Part shown: one piece after another, positions 15,212 to 22,323 of the stretch
How the letters are laid out: every line of letters starts with the position of its first letter
How positions within the stretch are numbered: the first letter of the stretch is position 1
Origin: a virus
Length of the DNA stretch: 25,000 nucleotides
Virus record (IMG/VR): IMGVR_UViG_3300051212_000757
Location: 1-25,000 of that record
Reading direction: 5' to 3' (one strand)
The notes under the pieces: model-generated
Database searches by the model: none
Told to the model about the DNA's origin: nothing
What the model saw: the letters and a program-made list of their open reading frames with translations, nothing else
Program-made: the position numbers and the translations under genes

Positions 15212-15236
15212 ATGACACCCTTTAACAAGGTGTCAT
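15212..15236 (+). promoter_or_regulatory. Hairpin in the lysin mRNA leader
   Basis: ATGACACC (15212-15219) and GGTGTCAT (15229-15236) form a perfect 8-bp stem with a 9-base loop (two more A-T pairs possible past a bulged C). It begins about 4 bases into the predicted transcript and ends 9 bases before AAGGAGG (15246-15252). It could stabilise the mRNA 5' end or be an operator palindrome. Confidence 0.55.
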
Positions 15237-15257
15237 TATGTTTCTAAGGAGGAAACT

Positions 15258-15821
15258 ATGATTAACTTTATGAATAATAACAGGCAAATCATTGGTACAC
15301 TCAGCATATTGGCGATGTTTGGTGTTTGGTCAAATGCCGCTAATGCTTCTGAAAACCGATCAAACGATAGTAGTACTGTCGTGCTTTCAGAGACAATAGA
15401 GGCCACGCAAGTGGCCAAAAGTGTTTCTGAGGCTAAAGAAGATCAGTTAGAAAAATACAAAAATGCTGTAAATCTATCTGACAAAGATCTAAAAAATCTA
15501 CTATATTTAGTAGGTTTTGAGGGTCAAAAACTAAAGGAGGCTTGGGCTATTGCTAAGAAAGAATCTGGCGGTAGACCAATGGCACTTAACCTTAGTAAAA
15601 GAACTGGAGATAGTTCTTATGGCTTATTTCAAATAAATATGATTGGCGACCTTGGTCCTGAGCGTAGAGATAAGTTTAATTTAGAATCAAACTATGAGTT
15701 ATTTAATCCAGTATTAAATGCTCAGGTTGCTTTTCACATGTCAAATGGCGGTGAAAATTGGATTGCTTGGAAGGGTATTACACCAAGAACCAAACAATTG
15801 ATGGTTAATTTTCCAAATTAA
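15258..15821 (+). CDS. Secreted lysozyme/transglycosylase-like lysin
   Basis: 187 residues, the only plus-strand gene. Residues 1-30 form a signal peptide (Asn/Arg start, hydrophobic IIGTLSILAMFGVW, likely cut after ANA30). A charged linker (31-75) precedes a lysozyme-like domain of the kind found in actinobacteriophage proteins (SLT_3-like): AIAKKESGG with catalytic-type Glu102, a D-SSYGLFQIN block (118-127), and NPVLNAQVAFHMS with NWIAW near the end. It should cut peptidoglycan glycan strands; the signal peptide implies export by the host rather than a holin. Start by AAGGAGG 5 bases ahead. It has its own strong promoter, leader hairpin and terminator. It could be the phage endolysin or an entry/spread enzyme. 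Confidence 0.84.
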   Translation: MINFMNNNRQIIGTLSILAMFGVWSNAANASENRSNDSSTVVLSETIEATQVAKSVSEAKEDQLEKYKNAVNLSDKDLKNLLYLVGFEGQKLKEAWAIAKKESGGRPMALNLSKRTGDSSYGLFQINMIGDLGPERRDKFNLESNYELFNPVLNAQVAFHMSNGGENWIAWKGITPRTKQLMVNFPN

Positions 15822-16744
15822 TTAAGGTACAGGGGCTTGATATGGGTTTTATTCTCAAAATCAAGCCCCGTATCTTTTTGTAACGCTCTATATTCTTCCA
15901 TATTATCTTGTATACCATAAACCCCAAGATCGACCCCATGAAATAAATCATTCACTCTATGCCTTGCAAACTTATCTCGTGTTCCCCATAAATTATTGTC
16001 TAGCCAGTGAAAATTTCTGTGTCCATTATCTCTATCATAATTTGTCCAAATAGCATTTATTGGAGGGGCAACAAGTTTAACTCCTTTAACAGTTAACCGA
16101 ATACCTAAACTTATCTCCTCACCTAAAAAATACATATATGGGTCGTATGGTGCCCTTAAAAATGCTTCACTGCTTCCAAAAGCGAAGTTAGCACAAAAAC
16201 CATATGTCTGATCACCATATTCTAAATCTTCAAGACCGTGCCACCTTAATAAATATAAATATTCTATCTCGTCCCAAACTGGTATAACCTTATTCATTGA
16301 TTCGTTATTGTAATCTATGATATCTGTTCCAGTACCGTCTTCATTCCACTCAATTTTAAATCCATGAGGGTATTTAGTAAATATATAATCTTCTCCCCAC
16401 TTTTCTTTACACTTATCATAACAAGTTATTAACATCTCATCCCAGTCTTTTTTTGCTCTTGAGTGTGAGTCTGTATGTAGAAAATATTTATATTTTGGCT
16501 TAAGAAGAGAGTTTGCTAAATGCCGCCCAGAGCATGCTCCATCGGCTAACAGATAATCTATCTTATTATAATTAATTTGATCATTTGGTATAAAACTAAA
16601 ATCAAAATTAGTCTCTGGACCTTCATGTGAAACTAAAGAAAAAAATAACCTTTCTTTATGCTTTGCATTTTCATAAAAACTTCTTACAGTATTTATAAGA
16701 TCTGGATCACGATAGGCAGCGAGGCTAATAAAAATTTTATCCAT
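15818..16744 (-). CDS. GlcNAc-type glycosyltransferase (GT60-like)
   Basis: 308 residues. The N-terminal IFISLAAYRDPDLINTVRSF (4-23) and the SGRHLANSLL...YFLHTDSHSRAKKDWDEM region (72-104, with Asp92-Ser-His94 in the place of the usual DxD metal site) match the GlcNAc-transferase family PF11397. Its founding member adds GlcNAc to hydroxyproline on Skp1 in Dictyostelium. Further marks: FGSSEAFLRAPYDPYMYFLGEEISLGIRL (189-217), the likely acceptor/catalytic segment. It is cytoplasmic, with no membrane segment. It follows a 2OG oxygenase by 1 base. Its 3' end contains the opposing lysin terminator and its stop overlaps the lysin stop. Donor and acceptor are unknown; it may act on fibre proteins or the host surface. 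Confidence 0.82.
   Translation of the reverse strand: MDKIFISLAAYRDPDLINTVRSFYENAKHKERLFFSLVSHEGPETNFDFSFIPNDQINYNKIDYLLADGACSGRHLANSLLKPKYKYFLHTDSHSRAKKDWDEMLITCYDKCKEKWGEDYIFTKYPHGFKIEWNEDGTGTDIIDYNNESMNKVIPVWDEIEYLYLLRWHGLEDLEYGDQTYGFCANFAFGSSEAFLRAPYDPYMYFLGEEISLGIRLTVKGVKLVAPPINAIWTNYDRDNGHRNFHWLDNNLWGTRDKFARHRVNDLFHGVDLGVYGIQDNMEEYRALQKDTGLDFENKTHIKPLYLN
15828..15879 (+). terminator. Rho-independent terminator of the lysin gene
   Basis: GGGGCTTGAT (15832-15841) pairs perfectly with ATCAAGCCCC (15860-15869), flanked by TAC/GTA (15828-15830 and 15870-15872), and is followed by CTTTTTG. It starts 7 bases after the lysin stop and lies inside the coding 3' end of the opposing glycosyltransferase. 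Confidence 0.82.
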
Positions 16745-16745
16745 A

Positions 16746-17294
16746 CTACATTATATCTGCGCTTTTTTCTTTTCTTATGTGAGTATATAAGTATTCTGGT
16801 CCTTCTGTAAAATACCAGTGGTCTGGCTTGCAATAAAATAAAAATATATTACAAACCATATTATTGTCTGGATCTGGGAACTCTTCTCTCCAATGCTCTT
16901 GGTCATTTCCATATGTAAATAATGCATCATTTTCCATTAAGGTATATGGTTTTCCCTCTACCCATAAATCCCATGGTGTTTTTTGAAATACACAAAAGTT
17001 GATATGGTATGTACAAGCATTGTCATCTTTATGCTTCCAGAGTTTTGCATCTTTACCCTCGTAAAATGACATAAGGTTCCAAGATGGTAGAATGTCTGGT
17101 TCTTCAAAATACTCTCTTGCTAACTCAAGAAATCTGTTATGTAGTTCTCCAAGTTCTTCTGTATTAGCCCATTGATGTCGTCCAAAAGAAGTGTCATAAT
17201 TTGGCTGTGTAGACCACATTTTCATAGCATAAACCTGTAATCTTTTTAATTCATTTATTGGCAATATATTTTTTAATATAAAAGATTCTTTCAT
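16746..17294 (-). CDS. Divergent 2OG-Fe(II) oxygenase-like protein
   Basis: 182 residues. HKD gives His88 and Asp90, and the distal ligand is probably His134 (DQEHWR); between them a beta core with WDLWVEGKPYTLMENDALFTYG (108-129) follows the double-stranded beta-helix order. It lacks the YLNDDYEGGE block and the basic residue 10 positions after the distal His that the other eight copies have, so it is a distant branch and may use another anchor for 2OG. It sits between a zinc-ribbon protein and the glycosyltransferase, with 1-base gaps to both, so the three are probably co-translated. This supports a modify-then-glycosylate pair, by inference. Confidence 0.7.
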   Translation of the reverse strand: MKESFILKNILPINELKRLQVYAMKMWSTQPNYDTSFGRHQWANTEELGELHNRFLELAREYFEEPDILPSWNLMSFYEGKDAKLWKHKDDNACTYHINFCVFQKTPWDLWVEGKPYTLMENDALFTYGNDQEHWREEFPDPDNNMVCNIFLFYCKPDHWYFTEGPEYLYTHIRKEKSADIM

Positions 17295-17295
17295 T

Positions 17296-17526
17296 TTACC
17301 ACTTTCCTAAAGGACATACTGCTTTTTCTAGTTTAGTTTTTCCAGGCATAAAACATCCGCATTGCTTACACTGTTTTGTTAATTTTATAAGTTCTGGGCA
17401 TTCTTTGCAAATAGAGTATCTTGTAGAAGATTTTTCTTCTGATGCCCATTCTGTATTAGGATTTACAAGATCCCATGGCCTTGTTTCACCTAATCTTTCT
17501 TTATATTTTTCCCATTCACTTTTCAT
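17296..17526 (-). CDS. Small zinc-ribbon-like protein
   Basis: 76 residues. An RPWDLVNPNTEWASEE segment is followed by cysteines at 40, 43, 53, 56, 58 and 71 (C-x2-C, C-x2-C-x-C, C), enough for one or two structural zinc sites. This small protein type recurs in phage genomes with 2OG oxygenases and glycosyltransferases, in my memory, but its function is not known. The start overlaps the upstream stop as TAATG (17528-17524). The protein is basic and could bind nucleic acid or act as a small adaptor. Confidence 0.75.
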   Translation of the reverse strand: MKSEWEKYKERLGETRPWDLVNPNTEWASEEKSSTRYSICKECPELIKLTKQCKQCGCFMPGKTKLEKAVCPLGKW

Positions 17527-17708
17527 TATGAATTACTTTCTGCAACATATGTTTCGCCTATTAAAATTTCTGTTTCTGGATTTACCTCAATAATATTTAT
17601 ACCGTCAACTAACGCTTGCTGTAATGGTAAAAACTTTTCTGTTCCTGGAACTAAGATATCACCAATGACATCTTCTCCTACTATAAAAATAAATTTTTTA
17701 GTTGGCAT
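17526..17708 (-). CDS. Tiny uncharacterised protein, strand-helix-strand
   Basis: 60 residues. A KKFIFIVGEDVIGDILVP strand pair, a helix (FLPLQQALVDG), then INIIEVNPETEILIGETYV. The same order of strands, including the closing 'EV....I.IG..Y', is found in its neighbour at 17698 and in the second half of the 7836-8288 protein. No named family. It starts 11 bases inside the upstream gene with GAGG a short way ahead of the ATG. Probably a small virion or assembly protein. Confidence 0.65.
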   Translation of the reverse strand: MPTKKFIFIVGEDVIGDILVPGTEKFLPLQQALVDGINIIEVNPETEILIGETYVAESNS

Positions 17709-17892
17709 TATTAATTACCTCATTATTAATATAACTCCAACCAAGTGTTGCTTCTGATGATACCTCAACCTCTAATACTATTGGAGAGGACAATAAGCCA
17801 GCAATGGTTGCTTGGTCAGATGGTACATTGTCATTAAATGGTAGTACTGCAACAACAATATTATTTGTATTTGTAAATATTAGTTTTCTCAT
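17698..17892 (-). CDS. Tiny uncharacterised protein, paralogue of 17526-17708
   Basis: 64 residues from ATG 17892, which has GAGGGG 7 bases upstream. MRKLIFTNTNNIVVAVLPFND, a helix and VLEVEVSSEATLGWSYINNEV give the same fold order as the next gene. An alternative ATG at 17907 adds five residues (MRGDN); a TATGAT box (17921-17916) ends 8 bases before it, so a leaderless start there cannot be excluded. No named family. Confidence 0.62.
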   Translation of the reverse strand: MRKLIFTNTNNIVVAVLPFNDNVPSDQATIAGLLSSPIVLEVEVSSEATLGWSYINNEVINNAN

Positions 17893-17923
17893 ATTATCGC
17901 CCCTCATTAAAGTTTATCATACT

Positions 17924-19576
17924 TTAGCAGCCTCGGCAACCATTATTTAGATATAAACACTCTCCACAAGGATCGTTATCACAAGATGGAATATCTGGAC
18001 ATGTTCCAAATGTTGGGAAGAATGGGAAGAATGGTGGGAAGAATGGTGGTGTTGGTTCAGGTGTTGGGGTTGGTGTAGGTGTAGGGGTAGGTGTAGGGGT
18101 AGGTGTTGGAGTTGGGTTAAATGTTGGGAAGAATGGAGGGAAGAATGGGAAGAATGGTGGGAAGAATGGTGGGAAGAATGGAGATCCTCCACAGTTTTGT
18201 GGCGTTGAGAATACTCCGCCAGTTAGTGAAGAGCCGTACTGTCCACAAATGTTATTTGCAAGTTGAACTGCAGTTGAAGAGTTGGAAGCAAGAACTGAAT
18301 CAGATGTTCCATCGTTACAGCAGAAGTACCAAGTTGATTGTGTTGGTGTTGGAGTAGGAGTTGGTGTTGGAGTAGGTGTAGGTGTAGGTGTTGGGGTAGG
18401 CGTTGGAGTAGGGGTAGGTGTAGGCGTTGGCCATGGGGTGGCAGAACATTCTCCAAAATTAGTTGACCAGTAGTATCCGCAACCACTGCATTGTGATTGA
18501 TTTAATACCGAAGGATCTGCACATACTGGTGTAGGGGTAGGGGTAGGTGTGGGGGTAGGTGTAGGGGTAGGTGTAGGTCCACAGTTTTGAGGTGTTGAGA
18601 ACACTCCTCCAGTTAGTGAAGAACCATACTGTCCACAAATGTTGTTTGCAAGTTGAACTGCTGTAGAAGAATTAGAAGCAAGAACTGATTCATATGTTCC
18701 GTCATTGCAACAGAAGTACCATGTTGATTGGGTAGGTGTTGGTGTTGGTGTTGGTGTTGGTGTTGGTGTTGGTGTTGGACTACAATTTTGAAATGTTGAG
18801 AACACTCCACCACTTAATGAAGAACCATATTGTCCACAAATATTATTTGCAACTTGCGCTGCTGTTTGTGCATCTGAAGCAAGAATTGATTCGGCAGTTC
18901 CATCACTACAGCAGAAGTACCAAGTTGACTGCGTTGGGGTTGGAGTAGGAGTTGGGGTTGGAGTTGGGGTTGGTGTAGGAACGCATGGAGAAATTCCATC
19001 ACCACCAGAACCTCCGCAGGAACTTACATTTGTTGCAATACAAGCACCAAATCCAATAAATGTTGCATTGCTTGAATTAGCGTCAATTAGTATTTCATAA
19101 GATCCATCTGTGCAAAGCCTTCTTGTTCCTTGGAAAATTCCCTGATATGAGTCTTCTCCATTACATGTAGGAATATTGACTGTATATGTCTCTACCGCTC
19201 CATTGCAAATAGGTGTTGGGGTAGGCGTAGGAGTTGGAGTTGGTGTAGGAGTTGGGGTAGGTGTTGGAGGAGGGAAAGTTGGGAAAAACGGGAAAAATGG
19301 CGGGAAGAATGGAAAGAATGGTGCGTCTACATAAGTATAATATTCAAAATCTAATGTTGATTCATAATCAAGTAGTTCATCTGTATCAGGTCTTCCTTTA
19401 GCCTTACCATTATTAGAGGATGTTGCACCTTGATCATTTCCTCTTGATGTTTCTGTGCCTAAATTAAATCCAGCATTTATAATTGCGTTTCTTGCATTTG
19501 CTATAGATAAGCCTTCAAGGTTTGGGATCCTTCCCATACCTTTGGAGTTTGCCCATTTGCCTATCCATCCAAGCAT
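17924..19576 (-). CDS. PASTA-like, Pro-Thr-repeat, Cys-rich virion surface protein
   Basis: 550 residues, strongly modular. Residues 16-45 (RIPNLEGLSIANARNAIINAG) resemble a PASTA domain, a fold that binds peptidoglycan stem peptides. Then a low-complexity acidic segment; an FFP stretch (86-101); a (PT)n stretch (103-122); a Cys-rich domain (124-198); and three copies of a 50-residue Cys domain (QSTWYFCC...NICGQYGSSLTGGVFST.QNC) at about 218-267, 287-336 and 411-460, separated by (PT)n linkers, with a distinct small Cys module (CSGCGYYW) before the third. FFP stretches and a Cys-rich tip (C-x7-C pattern, ending CRGC) close it. Probable wall-contacting fibre. AGGTG overlaps the upstream stop. 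Pro and Thr repeats are good candidates for hydroxylation or O-glycosylation. Confidence 0.8.
   Translation of the reverse strand: MLGWIGKWANSKGMGRIPNLEGLSIANARNAIINAGFNLGTETSRGNDQGATSSNNGKAKGRPDTDELLDYESTLDFEYYTYVDAPFFPFFPPFFPFFPTFPPPTPTPTPTPTPTPTPTPTPICNGAVETYTVNIPTCNGEDSYQGIFQGTRRLCTDGSYEILIDANSSNATFIGFGACIATNVSSCGGSGGDGISPCVPTPTPTPTPTPTPTPTQSTWYFCCSDGTAESILASDAQTAAQVANNICGQYGSSLSGGVFSTFQNCSPTPTPTPTPTPTPTPTQSTWYFCCNDGTYESVLASNSSTAVQLANNICGQYGSSLTGGVFSTPQNCGPTPTPTPTPTPTPTPTPVCADPSVLNQSQCSGCGYYWSTNFGECSATPWPTPTPTPTPTPTPTPTPTPTPTPTPTPTPTQSTWYFCCNDGTSDSVLASNSSTAVQLANNICGQYGSSLTGGVFSTPQNCGGSPFFPPFFPPFFPFFPPFFPTFNPTPTPTPTPTPTPTPTPTPEPTPPFFPPFFPFFPTFGTCPDIPSCDNDPCGECLYLNNGCRGC
18050..19270 (-). 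repeat. Interspersed (PT)n-coding blocks
   Basis: Six simple repeats with a 6-base GGTGTT/GGTGTA-type unit on the plus strand, at about 18053-18117, 18340-18432, 18527-18577, 18727-18778, 18926-18979 and 19211-19270. They encode Pro-Thr linkers between the folded units and vary in length, as expected for slippage-prone repeats. Confidence 0.85.
18188..18925 (-). repeat. Three copies of a 150-base Cys-domain unit
   Basis: Copies at about 18776-18925, 18569-18718 and 18188-18337 encode the WYFCC domains. The second and third differ only at scattered bases; the first is more diverged (it has SGG.FSTFQNC and DAQTAAQV). The order of divergence suggests a recent duplication of copy 2 to 3. Confidence 0.85.
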
Positions 19577-19583
19577 TGAGCAC

Positions 19584-20213
19584 CTACGCTGTCAAATCGC
19601 CAATAAGTACCCAGGTATCTGTATCATATTTGATAAGAGTTGCGCCAGAATACCTTGCAGCAATTTTCTTGTTAGAATTTTTACTATTAATTGTTACACC
19701 AACAGCACCAGCAAAAGTTACATTACCTGTATTTAATCTTACTACATCTAATCTTTGTCCATTTGCGAACGGTACAGCAGAATTAAGAGGAACAGTAACA
19801 GTCACATCGCTAGAAGAATTAATTAATAGGGTTTGTCCTGCATCTGCAAGACCTAAATTATAATCAGTAGTTTTAGTACTTAGAGTTGCTGTATCAAGCA
19901 TTCCCACCCATGATGTACCATTATAAATTTGAACCTGATTTATGTCAGTACCGCCATTAGTTTGCTCAACAAAACATACAGTACCTTTTGCTGGAGAAGT
20001 AATCACTGCATCTCTGGCGGTAGGATTTTGAAATCTATTAACTCCTGCCTTTGCCCTAATTACATCGTTGACAGTTACCACTGATCCGAAAGTGTGTGCA
20101 GCCTGCCAGTTATATGCTACATTTGTATTGGCTGTACCAGCAACAGCATACCAAGTATCTGAGGCCTGATCATACATGTATGCTACTTTACTAGTTGAAC
20201 TTACTGTTGACAT
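19584..20213 (-). CDS. Fibre protein with C-terminal domain shared with the Mtd-like fibre
   Basis: 209 residues. N-terminal region with a YDQASDTWYAVAG segment and a GTVCFVEQTNGGTDINQVQIYNGTSWVGML region (about 93-122) typical of fibre tips. The last 95 residues (DYNLGLADAGQTLLINSSSDVTVTVP ... ATLIKYDTDTWVLIGDLTA) align with the end of the 9397-11346 fibre, which ends NTWVVMGDLSA. Both probably use the same beta domain for attachment or trimerisation. Start overlaps the upstream stop as TAATG. Confidence 0.8.
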   Translation of the reverse strand: MSTVSSTSKVAYMYDQASDTWYAVAGTANTNVAYNWQAAHTFGSVVTVNDVIRAKAGVNRFQNPTARDAVITSPAKGTVCFVEQTNGGTDINQVQIYNGTSWVGMLDTATLSTKTTDYNLGLADAGQTLLINSSSDVTVTVPLNSAVPFANGQRLDVVRLNTGNVTFAGAVGVTINSKNSNKKIAARYSGATLIKYDTDTWVLIGDLTA

Positions 20214-20446
20214 TACTTAATCACCGCCTTAATATCTTCTTCTGTAAAACCAAGAGCCATAAATTTCGCAATGGCCAACTCTTTTCTTTTTTCTTCTTCT
20301 GCAAGATTAGCAAGTTTTTCTTCATGCTTTTTAAGTTCTTCTATATAACTTGAATATTCTTCATCATTCATTTGACGAATAATAATTTCTCCAGTTTCAA
20401 TATTATGAAAAGAAACTTCTGGTCTTAGTTCATTTTTTTTAACCAT
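20213..20446 (-). CDS. Small coiled-coil protein
   Basis: 77 residues. A short beta segment (RPEVSFHNIETGEIIIRQM) leads into a charged coiled coil (about 28-62, rich in Glu, Lys and Ala) and a hydrophobic helical end (FMALGFTEEDIKAVIK). Both ends are coupled: the ATG overlaps the stop of the 20446-21732 gene, and its own stop overlaps the next start. It looks like a small tail-assembly or fibre-assembly chaperone that acts beside its neighbour; family unknown. Confidence 0.65.
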   Translation of the reverse strand: MVKKNELRPEVSFHNIETGEIIIRQMNDEEYSSYIEELKKHEEKLANLAEEEKRKELAIAKFMALGFTEEDIKAVIK

Positions 20447-21732
20447 TAGTTAACACCGTACAGCAATGCTGTTCCATTCATAGATCCGCCTGATTCTAAA
20501 GTAATTACAAACTGAGTAATCGGGCTTGTTGTCTCAATATTTGCCATACCCATTGCTGATCTTCTGATTGCTCCAGAAGACAACCCATACGCACCAAACC
20601 AATTCATAATTTTGTTAGATACTGACTGATTATAATCTAAAAGATTTATAACAACTGTTTGATCAGATGATTGGTCAAATTGCATAATTGTTGAATATGC
20701 TTCTGAACCTGAATCAACTGAAGAAAATCCAGTCCTCATCTGAATCCAGTGATGTGTTGGAGAACCTGATGCAGGTTTTGCTGCAACTCTTAAATATGTA
20801 GAAGTGTTTCCTTGAATATCTCTTAATACTAACTGAATATTTTTATATCCGCTTGGTACTGCGATTGTATTTGATACTCCAGTCAGGGTGGTTGTTCCAA
20901 TAAGTGTCATTCCGCCACTACTTATGGTTGCCCAAGAAGGAGTAGACCCATCATTAGTTAAATACTTACCTGAGTTACCAGACATTGAAGGAATAACATA
21001 CGCAGTTGAGTCTGTTGCAACTAAAGTTTTAGATGTTGGAATTGTTGTTGAATTAATTGTTAGGCCGTCAACATTAGTCACTGTTGAGCCAGAAGCAATT
21101 GCTGTTGTTCCAAGTGTTGGCTGTGAATAAACTGATGGTGCTTGCCATTTAACTCCAAGTGCCTGAGTATCATCTGCAGTTAAAACTGTTCCATTTGCAC
21201 CAACTGTGAGATTATCTAAACTATCTGCTGCAGTTCCAACAAGTAAGTCACCCTTTGCTGCAATAATATTTTTCAAATCATTAATTCTTACCCACTCATC
21301 ATCTGTTTCATTATAAACATAAGTATCAAGTGCATCAGAGTCTTTATCTACCCAAAGTACTCCGTCTACAATATCTGTTGTAGGTGCTTCATTTGTATAA
21401 AATGCGGAGGCATACAAAGATTCAACTGCTCCACCATTAGAGTCAGATGCCATAGCAATATAACCATCGTGTGGGGATGTCAATGCTGCAATTTGTGCAA
21501 GAGTAAGATAATCTGAACCTATTCCAAGTTCTTCTTGGTCTTCAATTCTATCTTTTAAGCCTTGTAGGTGTTTTGCTAGTGATGGGTTTGGAAGTTGTGT
21601 GGGATCTGTACTTGTTGTATCATAGTCATAATCACCGTATAAAAATGCTTTTAGGGCTGCCTGAATGTCTGCAGCATCATCATAGCCTGGCTGCTTTGTA
21701 TTATATAAACCACCGATATCTTCTACTGCCAC
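20446..21732 (-). CDS. Tail-fibre/adhesin protein
   Basis: 428 residues with a GTG start at 21732. N-terminus VEDIGGLYNTKQPGYDDAADIQAALKAFLYG, with a short coiled segment near 55-70, then a fibre-tip-type region (DGVLWVDKDSDALDTYVYNETDDEWVRI, about 122-150), a GDLLVGTAADSLDNLTVGANG repeat region typical of phage tail fibres (about 161-185), and a beta-rich C-terminal domain (about 275-428) with LVLRDIQGNTSTYLRV and FVITLESGGSMNGTALLYGV, probably the receptor-binding head. AAAGGGGTGAT, close to a full-length SD, precedes the GTG. An extended -10 lies 17 bases upstream. Confidence 0.8.
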   Translation of the reverse strand: MAVEDIGGLYNTKQPGYDDAADIQAALKAFLYGDYDYDTTSTDPTQLPNPSLAKHLQGLKDRIEDQEELGIGSDYLTLAQIAALTSPHDGYIAMASDSNGGAVESLYASAFYTNEAPTTDIVDGVLWVDKDSDALDTYVYNETDDEWVRINDLKNIIAAKGDLLVGTAADSLDNLTVGANGTVLTADDTQALGVKWQAPSVYSQPTLGTTAIASGSTVTNVDGLTINSTTIPTSKTLVATDSTAYVIPSMSGNSGKYLTNDGSTPSWATISSGGMTLIGTTTLTGVSNTIAVPSGYKNIQLVLRDIQGNTSTYLRVAAKPASGSPTHHWIQMRTGFSSVDSGSEAYSTIMQFDQSSDQTVVINLLDYNQSVSNKIMNWFGAYGLSSGAIRRSAMGMANIETTSPITQFVITLESGGSMNGTALLYGVN

Positions 21733-21748
21733 TTACATCACCCCTTTG

Positions 21749-21757
21749 ATTATACCA
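21749..21757 (-). promoter_or_regulatory. Extended -10 promoter for 20446-21732
   Basis: TGGTATAAT on the minus strand, in the last codons of the upstream gene (GTG GTA TAA). The predicted start is near 21742, just ahead of the SD AAAGGGGTGAT. Confidence 0.5.
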
Positions 21758-22322
21758 CCGAAATATGAAGATTAGCCGTTCTAGATCCAGTTATGTCGAT
21801 CCAATCGGCACCATCAAATTCCTTGGCATAGAATGTTATTTTTAAATTTTCAATACTGCTAACAGTAACGACTTCAGTTTTTATAGAACTAACTATGGGA
21901 TATCCTGCAGAAGTTCCAAATGTAACCTGTACACTAAAGTTAGACGAATCAGTTCCACCTACGTATGATGGATCAACAATTTCTGAAATTGGAATATAGC
22001 AATAATTAACGGTAGAAAAATCAATACTTTTATTTATAGAATATGTGTTTGGAATTAATTTAGTAAGAGTTTGCCATTGTAAAGTTCCTAATACATCAAC
22101 ATACTGATAAGTCATTAAATATTCATCATCTGTTGTTAAAAGATTTATATAAAGATCAAAAACGTTTGGAGTTTGTCCAATATCAACAACATCTGGTTTT
22201 CCATTTCCAACAAAAATCAAACTTCCACGATCACCCTGTGGTCCAAAGTCTACTTCGACATTTACTGTTTCTGGTCCACCTAAAACCAATAAATCTGGGG
22301 TACTTAAATTAACTTCTGCCAT
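21750..22322 (-). CDS. Tail/baseplate protein with a short collagen-like stretch
   Basis: 190 residues. A short N-terminal segment with GPQGDRGSLIFVGNGKP (27-43) gives a single collagen-like unit, common just before the beta domain of phage fibre proteins. The rest is beta-rich with no recognised family; the C-terminus ends HISVV. AGGA precedes the ATG by 4 bases, and one base separates it from the gene upstream, so translation is probably coupled. Likely a fibre or baseplate part. Confidence 0.72.
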   Translation of the reverse strand: MAEVNLSTPDLLVLGGPETVNVEVDFGPQGDRGSLIFVGNGKPDVVDIGQTPNVFDLYINLLTTDDEYLMTYQYVDVLGTLQWQTLTKLIPNTYSINKSIDFSTVNYCYIPISEIVDPSYVGGTDSSNFSVQVTFGTSAGYPIVSSIKTEVVTVSSIENLKITFYAKEFDGADWIDITGSRTANLHISVV

Positions 22323-22323
22323 T

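Larger units (their letters stand above)
18012..19324 (-). repeat. Three (FFP)n-coding blocks related to the 8427-8750 repeat
   Basis: GGGAAGAATGG-type repeats at about 18012-18047, 18121-18180 and 19274-19324 encode Phe-Phe-Pro stretches with the same codons as the long block 10 kb away. Confidence 0.85.

Noticed and set aside
16750-16755. TATAAT just before the glycosyltransferase start
   Set aside because: It has no TG extension, only five bases to the ATG, and lies in the coding end of the upstream oxygenase, from which the gene can be translated by coupling; kept as unproven.
18121-18948. Several plus- and minus-strand frames with VGVGVG or HQHQH repeats
   Set aside because: They are shifted readings of the (PT)n-coding repeats within the 17924-19576 gene.
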